DNA from: Bolinopsis microptera
Taxonomy: Eukaryota; Ctenophora; Tentaculata; Lobata; Bolinopsidae
Reading direction: 5' to 3'
DNA: 64,000 bases
Assembly: GCF_026151205.1 (NCBI RefSeq)
Contig: NC_087073.1
Location: 16,201,837-16,265,836 of the forward strand
Positions 28,201 through 37,354 of the stretch are shown in pieces (the first letter of the stretch is position 1; each line of letters opens with the position of its first letter). The notes beneath the pieces were generated by a model, which had not been told where the DNA came from, ran no database searches, and was given only the letters and a program-made list of their open reading frames with translations. A program made the position numbers and the translations under genes.

Positions 28201-31177
28201 TGTCATTATATATGAATTTAATTCCAATTTGAATGAGTATTAAGTGGTATATTCAGTCAGTGATCGACCGATATGCTTACCTAAACACAAGGAAATGTTT
28301 TTAAAAGAAAAATTTCGAAATCGTTGAAACTTCCTCCTTATTAATGAAGATATCAGTTTATATTTCAAATTTATAAAGTACCCTGACATTATAATCAAAA
28401 ATTGTAATAGATTAAGAATAACTATCCGAAGGCAGCTGTACTCGGCAATAAAGATTCAATAAACTTCAGCTAATTCAATAAGTAATAAATACCACCCTTA
28501 CCCCGAAATACTAGGTATCGACCCGAACGCAACCCAAAGAGATTTTTACAGCATCTGATTGATGTAATCAATCGAAACTTATTACAATTCGTAAGCAGTG
28601 AATGTATGGGAAAAGCGAGCGAACGATTTCATTCTCGGTATCATTTTGCATTTGAGAACGGTCAATCAAATTAATATCATTTCCTTTTGTTTGGGAAAGA
28701 GAGACACTGGCAGCGGTCCACTCTACCCATGATTATGGGTTTTGGTCAAATATATATACAGGGTGGGCCAAAAGTCAGTGTGCAAACGTTGGGTCTTATA
28801 CCTCCGCCGTGTTTTCTATTTGAGGGTTGTTGCTTTGCAGATGGTTTACTGTACCTACTGGTTCGAGGATTCCGTCACCAAATTTTGAAAATTCGAATAT
28901 TTTAGACCACGCCCATTCAATATTAAAACACTTATATTGTTCTCCCCGAACATGCTAGATGTCTAATTTTTTTAGAAACGGTAGATTATTAAATGTTGCA
29001 TATGATCTGAAAACATGAGGCAAAACGGATTAGAAATGACAAAGTTATCAAGCATTTTCTGTCTCTCGTTAACAAAATTGACTGGGTGATTATGTGACAC
29101 CGTGACACGACACCTTAATTGGGCACCCTTAACAATCCCCATAATATTTAACGGGGTTACCTTATCACGTGATTAGGTAAACCAATCACCTGATCACACG
29201 TAATGAATTAACTCGTTATGCTTCATATCTCGGTCATCTGAGAAGCTACAGTTCTAATTCTTTCAGGACAAACGTAATTCGAATGGCCAAACACAATTCA
29301 ATAACGTTTAGCTTGATCCTACTATCCAAACTATCAAATAAATGCAAAAATGAACCTTCATTTGAAAAAAATGAACGCGAATATTTTTCGAGTTGACAAA
29401 TTCCTCGAACCAGTGGTGATACTAAGTCATACCAGAAAGAAATATTTAAATTGGGCACTCAGTGACTGAGCTATAAAGGCCAACGTATGGGTACTGACTT
29501 TTGGCCCACCCTGTATATATATCCATAGACACAGTGTTTCGTCCTATTAGGACTCATCAGTATGGCTCAAATCATCAAGGTTGGTTTTGCCGATGGCGGG
29601 TATCGATCCAGCTCAAGGTTGGTTTTGCCGATGGCGGGTATATATATACTTCACGACAATCTGTTGTAAAACAGGGGTTCCAGAAAACCTACTTCCCGAT
29701 ACTCCTGAAACATAAAATTTTTTACATTCGATTTGGACAAACTGCAAAGTTTCAGATCTCTAACTCAATTTTAACATGGTTTTTAAGGCACCTGAATATG
29801 GCGATTTTGGGATTTTTACCTAATTTTGTATAACATGCTGGCGCGTATTTTGCGCAAATTTCTTAAAAACCTCCACATAACTATTTCTTATTCCTGTCAT
29901 CTTTAACATTGAATTAAAATGTTTTTTACTTAAATATACCTGCTGAACTACTTTCGATGAATATTAATGCCTGGAAAACAATAAAGGGGATATAATAGTA
30001 TAGGGGGTAAATATTGTAGGTTTATAACCTACCAGGACGCGCGCCGAGTTGGACTCGTCGACGGTCCTGGAATATGGAACAGATATTTTACGAGTATCAC
30101 CCGTTAAGGGTAAATAGTATTGTGAATATAACGGCAACGGTAATGCTTGCCAGCATTGTGATAAACAATTGAACGCATATTCATGGTGGTAATAAGGGAT
30201 AGTCAATCCACTTTCAAAGGTAATGACATCCTGTTCTCTGACTGCAGGTGGCACAACTACATCTCCATTGGGGGGCTCAGGATAGTGACGGATCTGAGAA
30301 CTGGCTGGACGGGAAACAGTTCTCTGCTGAGGCGCATCTTGTTACTTCTTACGGAGACGGATCAAAATACGCTGTTATCAACCGTTTCTTCAAAGTCGTA
30401 AGTTACATGCTACCAACGTTATGCTAGCAGCTGGAAGTGGACCACAAATGCCACTTATCGTCGATTGAATATCTGCTGTTGAGTTTTAGTAGGGAGTTGA
30501 TATAAAAGATTAAATTTAGCTGTAAATTCCTTATCCTATGTTAAATAAATCTTCAGGGTGCAGAGAATGCTCAGATCGCTAAAATGATCGCTTCAGCTGA
30601 AGCAGAGGGTGAAAATAGAGACAGTAAGTTTCGCCAATCAAATTTATTATAAAATTCAATAAGTATTGTCAGAATTGGTCATCATCACTGATTTTCTGAA
30701 GACGGTCGAAGGAAATCCACTAACTTAACGTTTTTACAGTTGCGGATTTCGACTTGAGTGCCCTCTTTCCAAGTGACATCAAGGAGGTCATAACGTATGA
30801 AGGTGGATTGACTACCCCTGAGTGTGACGAAGTTGTTCACTGGATTGTCGTTCCCGAACCTCTCACAATATCAACCGCACAGGTATGACATTTGGAACAA
30901 AATATGACAAAAACAACAATTCGTCTGATTCAACATAATATAGCATTATGATTTAATACCATAGGAAAAATACGCATTATCCTTTCAGTTGGCTAAATTG
31001 AGGGTAGTTAAACTCGGTGACGGGACTGGAGACGCCAAGACTTTCAACTGGAGGAACAAACAAGATTTAAATGAACGAACCTTCAAGCACTATAAAATGA
31101 AGACCTCAGCCTCCGCCGCTACTGTTATCTCACCTCTGCTTGCTCTTCTGGCACTCATTGTTAATGTGTTATGCTAA
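16273..31177 (+). CDS. secreted, likely GPI-anchored alpha-carbonic anhydrase (split gene)
   Basis: Zinc enzyme of the alpha family, CO2 + H2O to bicarbonate. Located exons: 16273-16459, 16583-16695, 30248-30397, 30557-30623, 30740-30882, 30989-31177; every junction is GT-AG and the phases agree. Exon 1 gives a signal peptide (MLKAAVTVFLVAVVYSSG) and the family start GEWGGVC...NQSPVDV. The third exon gives QLHLHWGA (first two zinc His) and GSEN...SAEAHLV (third zinc His). Later exons give YEGGLTTPECDEVVHWIV and FNWRNKQ. The C-terminal hydrophobic tail (ATVISPLLALLALIVNVLC) fits a GPI signal. Oddities: GSEH is GSEN and HLVH is HLVT. The segment of roughly 25 residues before QLHLHWG is not found, so at least one small phase-0 exon is missing from my model inside the 13.5-kb intron 16696-30247, which is packed with mobile DNA. 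Catalytic activity is likely but not proven. Confidence 0.88.
16836..17163. mobile_element. palindromic MITE, full copy in carbonic anhydrase intron
   Basis: A 328-bp near-perfect palindrome centred near 17000. Outer arms start ATTTGACCAAAACCCATAAT and continue through TCTCTCTTTTCCAAAC and GAAATCGGTCGCTCGCTTTT; the short centre contains ATTCACGGCTTACG. The reverse arm repeats all of this. Partial copies lie at 27788-28005 and 28598-28752, all inside the same host intron. Confidence 0.8.
17164..18530. other. intron DNA, no confirmed feature
   Basis: A Cys-containing open stretch at 17192-17283 (ICSEVPCLPTEVPQPKW...) has splice-like borders but the wrong phase for the carbonic anhydrase. Part of 17440-17520 (TTCATTAATAAGGAGG) recurs inverted near 28300-28350. 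The remainder is AT-rich and unassigned. Confidence 0.4.
18805..19114. repeat. 310-bp direct repeat, outer copy (left arm)
   Basis: Runs from TTGCTTGCACCAGGGG to AGCTTGACACGTGA and matches 20630-20938 with scattered differences; mirror copies lie at 26975-27284 and 25151-25459. It is rich in CACGTG sites. The two copies bracket the polymerase remnant. Confidence 0.85.
19440..20127 (-). pseudogene. protein-primed family B DNA polymerase remnant, left arm
   Basis: Mirror copy of 25962-26649. The first frame (20127-19756, 123 aa) ends in an HNH-like zinc motif, VRDHD at residues 90-94 and FRGAACNSCN at 102-111, which precedes the exonuclease part of DNA_pol_B_2 proteins in Polintons and related elements. 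The next frame (19763-19440) carries the GYDLNLFLLDL and FIFLDSFAFLSTSLGRLV blocks of the same family. Frame changes between these parts and a stop soon after leave it without polymerase motifs, so it is non-functional. No restored product is given. Confidence 0.7.
20307..20335. repeat. GC-rich perfect hairpin
   Basis: 13-bp arms (CACCCTCCGCCCC and its complement) with a 3-base loop, in otherwise AT-rich DNA. Mirrored at 25754-25782. Could be a structural or protein-binding site of the element. Confidence 0.7.
20630..20938. repeat. 310-bp direct repeat, inner copy (left arm)
   Basis: Second copy of 18805-19114 (see there); the copies differ by scattered substitutions and a one-base length change, so the duplication predates formation of the palindrome, whose arms are far more alike. 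Confidence 0.85.
20941..21380. repeat. AATCGCATAT-type minisatellite (left arm)
   Basis: Degenerate 10-bp units (ATAATCGCAT, ATAATAGCAT, ATAATCACAT) with a higher-order duplication of about 200 bp, visible from the repeated ATTTTATTGTTTATACTCGC block. A second, shorter tract in the reverse sense lies at about 21690-21960. Mirrored at 24709-25148 and 24129-24399. Confidence 0.8.
22006..22554 (+). CDS. 182-aa hypothetical protein, left arm copy
   Basis: An intact frame of 182 aa, exactly repeated on the opposite strand at 23535-24083. Basic, with no signal peptide or membrane segment; contains a possible Cys/His pair (NCRKNH, HAPNCENF) and a charged C-terminal helix (DHEERVANLQMMMRKGLK). I do not recognise the family. 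It is flanked by minisatellite and lies toward the palindrome centre. It may be a Polinton gene or gene fragment; whether it is expressed is unknown. Confidence 0.45.
   Translation: MSMQLKTSKFCESISFLCTEGNIPKKFKANECENIYFSLDLRIPKHLSKRLDKSNNGYKQDNNDLPKFGFVKRLEKIFDRDLMTNNPWFNPEVAINYFDKRVKKVRFVTTEIQGDVPQLPNCRKNHLIAKPGQLHAPNCENFSQETVEIIGDYAYQNRQFILQDHEERVANLQMMMRKGLKI
22555..23534. repeat. centre of the 9-kb palindrome
   Basis: Symmetric non-coding DNA with the exact dyad between 23044 and 23045 (TTATC|GATAA). About 490 bp on each side of the dyad, including a repeat (GGTGGTCACTTTGAACAAG...CATGTCTGAAAAATTG) that also occurs at about 20399-20510 farther out. No spacer or loop separates the arms. 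Confidence 0.85.
23535..24083 (-). CDS. 182-aa hypothetical protein, right arm copy
   Basis: Amino-acid-identical mirror copy of 22006-22554, on the other strand. The two copies point toward each other across the centre. No known domain recognised. Confidence 0.45.
   Translation of the reverse strand: MSMQLKTSKFCESISFLCTEGNIPKKFKANECENIYFSLDLRIPKHLSKRLDKSNNGYKQDNNDLPKFGFVKRLEKIFDRDLMTNNPWFNPEVAINYFDKRVKKVRFVTTEIQGDVPQLPNCRKNHLIAKPGQLHAPNCENFSQETVEIIGDYAYQNRQFILQDHEERVANLQMMMRKGLKI
25151..25459. repeat. 310-bp direct repeat, inner copy (right arm)
   Basis: Mirror of 20630-20938. Confidence 0.85.
25962..26649 (+). pseudogene. protein-primed family B DNA polymerase remnant, right arm
   Basis: Mirror of 19440-20127, reading toward the right end of the element. 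The visible frames are 25962-26333 (HNH-like motif, residues 90-111) and 26326-26649 (exonuclease-region blocks); a third frame, 26414-26602, continues the similarity, so at least two frame changes are present. Only the part upstream of the polymerase palm is left. Beyond 26649 lies the CACGTG-rich outer repeat. DNA_pol_B_2 with this finger is typical of Polintons, related viruses and linear plasmids; the family call is firm, the exact source is not. Confidence 0.7.
26975..27284. repeat. 310-bp direct repeat, outer copy (right arm)
   Basis: Mirror of 18805-19114. Confidence 0.85.
27788..28005. mobile_element. palindromic MITE, truncated copy
   Basis: Matches the inner left arm, the centre and the whole right arm of 16836-17163, but lacks its outer left 110 bp or so. 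Starts GAAATCGGTCGATCGC, ends GGGTTTTGGTCAAATAT. A minisatellite starts just after it. The stretch 27565-27787 before it shows no feature. Confidence 0.75.
28009..28190. repeat. pyrimidine-rich minisatellite
   Basis: About a dozen units of 14-17 bp with consensus ACTATTTACCCCCTTT, drifting to ACTATTATACCCCCTTT. It produces artificial Pro/Leu/Tyr-rich frames. Its first unit (CACAATACTATTTACCC) is found inverted at about 30108-30127. Confidence 0.85.
28598..28752. mobile_element. palindromic MITE, right-half copy
   Basis: Third copy of the 16836-17163 family, containing only the right arm (GGGAAAAGCGAGCGAACG to TTTTGGTCAAATAT). The mariner-like MITE at 28759 begins a few bases later, so the two were joined by insertion at a TA within or beside its end. 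28191-28597 shows no gene. Confidence 0.7.
28759..29513. mobile_element. mariner/Tc1-like MITE, copy 2
   Basis: 755 bp, same family as 5889-6654 but in the opposite orientation: its left end continues GGGTCTTATACCTCCGCC, the complement of the right end of copy 1. CAGGGTGGGCCAAAAGTCAG termini and TA flanks. Non-coding. Lies in the carbonic anhydrase intron. Confidence 0.85.
29577..29640. repeat. short tandem duplication
   Basis: CAAGGTTGGTTTTGCCGATGGCGGGTAT occurs twice about 37 bp apart. The remainder of 29514-30247 is intron DNA with no identified exon; a block near 29985-30130 carries inverted copies of the 28009 minisatellite units. Confidence 0.6.
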
Positions 31178-31255
31178 ACTGTATGATAATTACAGAGATG
31201 ATTCTATTGATCCTATTTCTGTAAGAGGTTAACGGTTCAGTATTATGTGAATGTA

Positions 31256-31332
31256 TTACTGGGCGGCGCTCAGCCTTTCATTCCGCCTAATCTCTATGTT
31301 TATGAACTTTATAGCCTGGGGTCCCCAGGTAA
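31256..31332 (+). mobile_element. 77-bp mini-MITE, copy 1
   Basis: TTACTGGGCGGCGCTCAGCC...CCCAGGTAA. The flanks GTGAATGTA (31247-31255) and GTGGAGGTA (31333-31341) match at seven of nine bases, a decayed 9-bp target duplication. Located about 80 bp past the carbonic anhydrase stop codon, so probably in its 3' untranslated region. Confidence 0.75.
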
Positions 31333-31341
31333 GTGGAGGTA

Positions 31342-31970
31342 CTATTTTATGAAGATGCCTTTTTATGGAACCTATCATATTGATTATGAAACTTATTTAA
31401 TCGGTAGAATCATGATTATTTTAATCATGATTAAGTTTGAAGTTTGAAATATTCCAAAAATACCACTAGCTAGGTGTTTACTGTTTGATTTTGTAATATA
31501 TTGATACCCTCTATTACTTATCTGTATCAATTATCATTTATTGTGTTTCTGTATTGTAAAATAGCTATTGTTTTCTTTAAAATTAACCTAGGGACTAGGG
31601 TATGCAACGAAATGATATATCGATTAGATTCTTGGCGATAATTGGGTCAAAATCGTTATCGGTTTATCTCAATAATTTGGTACCGATAACCGATGAAATG
31701 TTTTTAAATTCCTCCAATTAAAACATAGAAATTTTAGATTTAATCCTTGATAATATATTACATATCTATAAAGCAAAAAAATTCTGTTTTTAAAATCATT
31801 GCATCTTGCCCTAAATCTGAGGGGTCCTTACTCCTTTGCTATTTGCATATTACGTAATCACTAAAAGAATGGAGGGGGCTTCTAAATGATCACGTTAATG
31901 TCATTTTATTTTAAACACCATAGCTAGGTGTAAAACTGATAACAGAGGTTAAAAATTGACCAAAAAGCGA
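31342..31970. other. space between convergent genes
   Basis: AT-rich DNA between the 3' ends of the carbonic anhydrase (plus) and the GPCR (minus). TTTATT at 31905-31910 is a minus-strand AATAAA about 60 nt past the GPCR stop, a likely polyadenylation signal. Nothing else seen. Confidence 0.5.
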
Positions 31971-33217
31971 TTACGTAATATGGCAGTCTGCAATCATCGT
32001 ATTTACAATGACATTACTATAGCTAGGCTTCCTTAAATTCGACACTCCACTGTGACTTCTTACAGCTACTGCGTTATTATAAGTAACGCTATATTTCCTC
32101 TTGTTATTTTCACTGTAAGAATTAGACTCTCTAAAAACATAGCTAGTACTATTACGTCTGTTTTGGATCACCTTGACCACGAACAGCCTGAATCTCTTAA
32201 ATCTGAACAGGTACAGCATGGGGTTCACTGTACTGTTCATCATTACGCTGATCGAAACCACAAAGCTTCGCAGATTAAAACTTGGCTTTTCAAACTCAAA
32301 TACATTGTACTTAAACCCACTGAAACGGTCCACGTGGGCCACAATAAAATAAGTAACAAACGGTAAATTAAATAAGATGTAAATGACGGTGAACAACACC
32401 ACAGTTTTAGTGACGGCCCTTTTACTGCCAGCGTCGGTGTGTTTGTGAAGTTCAATGATAGAAATGAGACAGCTGATGAGAATGGGGAATACTGGACTTG
32501 CTAACTCGATCCACATCAATGCTGAGTAGAATCTCCCGGCATGCTCGGAGTTATTTATTGCGTCCACATCCTGAATATTTAGGGTTATCATACAACTAAC
32601 AACACTGCCCCCTCATCTTGCAGTGACATTATTTCTTAGAACGACTTATATTAACTGGATTTAAATTAAACTGAGATAAAAATGATGAGGTAACTTACGT
32701 GAGTAAACCACTGACACTGAATGTGTGTGTCATAGTACTGGTACAGGGTTCCGAACCAGAAGGGAATACTACTTTGAAGGAGCTGGATGACAGCGTAACC
32801 AACCATCAGACCGACTATCATCTTCTTACTGACCGGTTTAAAGGGATACTTCAAGCTGAATGTTCTGCTGATACTGAGCACGGCTACTAGAAACACAGAC
32901 ATTCTCGCCAGTGCATTCCACAAGACACCCCAAATCTGGCAAAATGCCACCGATCCAAATGCTCCAGGAGCTCGGTTAGAGAGATATGATATAGATACGG
33001 GGAGTGATAGGACACATATCCCGATATCGGTGGTTGTAATGGCGATGTAGACCAGAGTGCTAAGATGCCGCGGTTTGCGGAGGAAGTAGTAAAGGGACCA
33101 GGAGTTCAGAGTAGTGCCCAGGAGAAAACAGAGCACGCAGATAAATCCGTAGAGCAGGTTTATCCAATCATTTCTGTACTGCTGTTTTTCAAAAACTGAC
33201 GGATCTCCAGGGGCCAT
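31971..33217 (-). CDS. class A (rhodopsin-like) G protein-coupled receptor
   Basis: Two exons, 33217-32699 (173 codons) and 32570-31971 (199 codons plus stop), joined GT-AG in phase 0; total 372 aa. Seven membrane segments are visible. TM1 has GTTLNSW (Asn 1.50). TM2 has ITTTDI (Asp 2.50). TM3 has a Cys and ends LSISRTF in place of (D/E)RY. TM4 lacks the usual Trp. TM5 has the Pro in ASPVFP. TM6 has ILFNLPF. TM7 ends NPMLY, the NPxxY motif. A Ser/Asn-rich tail follows. The usual role is to sense an extracellular ligand and signal through G proteins; the ligand cannot be told, and the altered DRY motif may affect basal activity. Cnidarian genomes have many such orphan receptors. Complete as seen; a 5' non-coding exon could lie further right. 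Confidence 0.9.
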
Positions 33218-34080
33218 AAGAGTTGAGACTTTCCTTGTAAATAGGTTTATTTATGACAAAAGAAGCTTAAACATGGATTATGGAAATTGGAAACCATAAG
33301 ATAAACTAAATGAACTTGCTAAGTGTATATTAATATTGTCTCAAAGTCGAACCAAAGTTGTATTAACGATTGTAGTAATACAAAATAGGTTGAGGTGATA
33401 AACATTTCTCAGATATTTGTGGTTTTCGCTAACTTTTATCTGATCATATGGCCGTGTATTGGTACCTTTAACCTTTTACTTTATTGATGGAAAGTGGACA
33501 CAAGCGTACAATTGCAACATAAGTCGTCACAATATCCAAAATAGGGTTTAACTTTATAGATATACGGGAAACCCCACAGCTGCACTGATAAAGCTTAATA
33601 TTTCCTAAGTAAGACTCAGAATTCAGACTAATAATTATAATTGATGTCGCTGATAATTAGTGATAATGACCGAGCAAAATAATTAAAACTAACGATTTGG
33701 ACTGAAGATCAGACACTTGAAGCCCAGATTGAATTTTAATTATACCTGTAGGACGTAGGTGGTGACTTACCCTCGACCAGTTAAAAGAATTCCCATAATA
33801 TAATTAGGAATGGTAAAAATAAACCTACCAAGTACGTGTTCTTACTGTCGGGGAAATTTCCAGTTCTTTTAGCTGCAGTCAATATTAATATAGAGCAGTC
33901 AATATGGGGCTCCAAATACTAAGAGCCAGGTGCAATGTGGAATGTAAGTATATGAGTGTCTCCACGTGTGACCAAGTGTTGATAAATGAACGCCCGAATG
34001 GATTATTAGCCTGACACAGTTAACATACAAATAGCAGCATACTGAGAGGTCTCGGGATTTGTTCTAAAGAATAGCTTCGA
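33218..34080. other. upstream region of the GPCR, no other feature
   Basis: AT-rich DNA without a recognisable gene. It should contain the GPCR promoter; no distinct TATA box stands out. Confidence 0.4.
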
Positions 34081-34097
34081 ATCAGGCAAAATCCCCC

Positions 34098-35290
34098 ATG
34101 AACTTCGTGGATAGTAAAGTGTTTCTGAGAGCAGTTAAGTGTTTGGACGAGAATAACAATGACAAGAACAGAAATAATGATATCCTGGGCAGATGGAGAG
34201 GTACAGAACGGCAGTTTAACAACTTCGTCAAGGAGCTGAACAGACTAGCTGCACCTTTCGGAATACAGTTTGCTGACGCCCAGATTGATATAACTGTGAA
34301 CTATCTTGATGTCCAACTGTACCTAGATGAAGAAGGCCAGATCCAGTACTCACTCTATAGGAAGAAGACTGACGCTAGCGACAGTATTTGAACACTACTA
34401 GCTTCCACCCTCCCCAAGTATTTGATTCGGTGGCATTCAGCCAACTGCTTAGAGTCATCAAAAGGAACTCTCAGGAACACACCAGCCTCAAAGACTTGGA
34501 AGATCTGAAAACCGACCTTTCTAGATGTGGGCACAACGCAGACAAATTGGACGAATTGGAGCCTTTAGCAGTAGAAAGAGCCTTGAGAAATGCTAGTGCA
34601 GCACACAGAATAGCCCCTAAGAAGGAAAAGAGTACAAGTTCCTTGGTGTTCACGACAAAGTACTTCAAAGAGGTGAAAAGTCTTAAATCCGTAGTACATG
34701 ACATGAAAGAGGATATAGAGAGATTGATAGGTGATGTACGAATTATCTTTGCCCTGAAGAAACACGAGGCAATTAATGACTATGTCATAAAGAATAGATC
34801 TCTTAGCCGAGGGTTTGCCCAACACCAATTTCGTACAGCATCCTCTCAATCATGTGGTGGTAAGAAATGTGGAACTTGTCCCCTATTATTTGAGAGTGGA
34901 AAGAAAGTAATGGTCAATGGAAAAGAAGTTATCCTGGACATGAGTTTGAGCTGTAGAGACAAAAATGTAATATATGTTGCCCAGTGTAGTATTTGTACAG
35001 GTAGTAATTTAGGAGAGAGCACCTAGTTTGGTCAGACAACCACTGAAGTGAGACAACGTTTTAATGGGCACAGGAGTAAATTTAAATTAGATGCTGATAA
35101 GTCTTATACTAAATCAGCTTTATCGCAGCATTGCTTTAATGAACACCCGGAATCCATGAGTCTTATTAATTTTAAAGTTGCATTTGTCAAGAAATGTCCA
35201 GCAATAGAACTTGATAGAGAAGAGCATCGATTAATTTCTATATTCAGAACTAATATTTTGGGGATTAATAGAATAAAAGTTATAAGATGA
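34098..35290 (+). pseudogene. Penelope-like retroelement, 3' part, broken
   Basis: Three frames in series. 34098-34391 is the end of a reverse transcriptase palm/thumb (RWRGTERQFNNFVKELN, VNYLDVQLYLDEEG, SLYRKKTD). 34388-35026 is the linker and the Cys-rich finger (CGGKKCGTCP) leading into a GIY-YIG nuclease (VIYVAQCSIC). 35048-35290 is the rest of the nuclease (FNGHRSKF, LDREEHRLISIF with the catalytic Glu). A frame change near 34388 and an in-frame TAG at 35024-35026, right before FGQTT, inactivate it. The 5' part, including most of the reverse transcriptase, is absent: 5'-truncated, as is common for these elements. Penelope-like elements use GIY-YIG to nick the target and the reverse transcriptase to copy their RNA. 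Confidence 0.85.
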
Positions 35291-37331
35291 TAAGTTTAGT
35301 TATTTTTGTTGTGTAATTTATTTGCCTTCCGTAATTTTTGTCAGTATTTATGTTTTATTATGATTGGTGTCCCGTTAAATTTTATTTAAATTAAAATAAA
35401 TGATTTTTTTCCATACATACAAAAATTTTTTGGGATTCTTGTTATTAAGTCTGTTTTGTTTCTACCTAAATATGAGCCTAACTTATTTCTATTCAGGAGG
35501 TTCTCTCAAGATGATTTTTAATTCGAAGATTTCAAGAGCCTAAACTGTGTATGATTCGCCTCTCCAAACAAATCAAAAGAACAGAAATAAGTCAGCTGTC
35601 CAGACTGAGAACACAGCAGCAGCAACTTGTGTACAGATAAAGGGCTTTGTGTTCACGTCTTATACAGGTAGAACAGTGTGACTTTACTTGGAATCACGAG
35701 AAATGTGGGACATCTTAAAGATAAATTGACGGTTATTCCTGATAGCGGTAGAACGGAACGAATAGGGCCATTTCGTTCATTAATCGCAAATTACAGTGTG
35801 ATCGTGCACGACGGCACCATAATTATGAACAATTACGATAATTAAGCAACTTATTATTGATAAAATAAAAGAAACAGTGCAGTGTGCCGACCCAAACAAA
35901 TGAATTATAACAAACGTGAAGTTAAGTTCAAGAGTGGATTTCATTTCTCAAACTTGTAACTTTGTAACCTTTACAATTACAAAACTGAGAGGTCACCAAA
36001 CTTGTCTGACAAGTGTAGTGGCTCCCAAAGCCACCTTCCAGCTTCATGAACGTTAGATATTGCTAACGAAAAGTGCGGCACAAGTCAATGAAATATATTC
36101 AATTCACCTCAGATCCGGTCGTGTGACCATGTAATATTATCATGAAGTAAGTCATGACGAAGTGAAAACTCGATCCTAATTGAGTTTTCGAGCGAGTTCT
36201 GGAATTAAAAAAGAATCCGGATAAGTGTGCAGCCGATAACAAGAGGGCATGTGGGAGGATTTTGATTACACATATTTGGCAAAAAGTGGAAGGGCGTTGG
36301 AAGTCATGACGTCAATTTAAGAACAATTTTAGTTCTGTTGAAATATCGCGGTAGCAGAAGTGAAAACAGGTGGCACTGCGGTATGCCAAGACTTTTTGTG
36401 CGATTTGGTTTCAGTCATTACTCCTGCATAGCGGTGGAGCAGTTTCTCACCGAAATATCTGACACGCATGACTTACCCCTGACCTGTCTCCGTCTGCCTT
36501 TACAAGTCTGTGGATGGAATGTGTGAGAGAATAAAGGAATGCTGCCCTCCAGGATCTGACTCCCTCGGTCACCAGAAGAGACAAGACGACTTGTCATAAG
36601 ACACACTAGCTGGCAAAAGATTGCGATAACTTCAGAAATAGACTATATCTCATAAAATCGTACCAAGTATCATGAGGGCTGGCAACGAATGCGTTTATGA
36701 GGCTGGGAGAAGAAAATGACTGTTAAAGTTGTCGCCACAAAGTAAGCTCAGTAAATATGCCTGGCAGCACATTAGATATTATGAAACGTGAACATGTGCT
36801 AATAGGTCTGGTAAATACACCTGGTTGATATCTTGCAGTATAAATGCTGGTCCACATTTACCGTGTCTTATCATCAGGTATATTCCTAATGTTTGATAAA
36901 TATAATGTTGTTCGGTATTATATGGACCTGCAAATGTTGACTATACATATACGTATATGTTTGACATAGTTAGCTGTAAAAGAGAAAAATGGTTGAAAAT
37001 GGTCATTCAAGCAACAGTTTGAGCCACAGTCAACAGTAAACCAGTCAAATATTTACAGAACAGATTTTGTTTCAATTTAAAATTAAATACGGTCATCACA
37101 CACAGAGTTTCATCTCAACATCTGCATAGCAAAGAGAAAGGTGTAGGCTGTCAAACCATTGTCCTCTTATTTGGCCCACCTCAAATATGGTATCGCGTGT
37201 CTCCTGAATCCATCCTCTGAGAGCAATAATTGTGGCACTTTTCTCTTCCTGTGCCAAAACACGCCATCTTCCCAGACTTCAATTATATCCATGAACCAAT
37301 GTAGGTACTACAATACTAATAAAACTGCTGG
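35291..37331. other. unassigned intergenic DNA
   Basis: AT-rich with no convincing gene; the beginning (to about 35420) is probably the 3' untranslated tail of the Penelope-like element. Short frames at 36338-36526 and 37159-37461 show no family likeness. Confidence 0.45.
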
Positions 37332-37354
37332 AATAATTTCTGCACCGGATCATA
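37332..37354. repeat. left 23-bp target-site duplication of the LINE pair
   Basis: The 23 bases starting AATAATTTCTGCACCGGAT are repeated exactly at 42846-42868. The last four (CATA) also occur at the junction between the two LINE copies (41544-41547), so they may belong to the element's 3' end or be microhomology used in priming. Confidence 0.9.
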
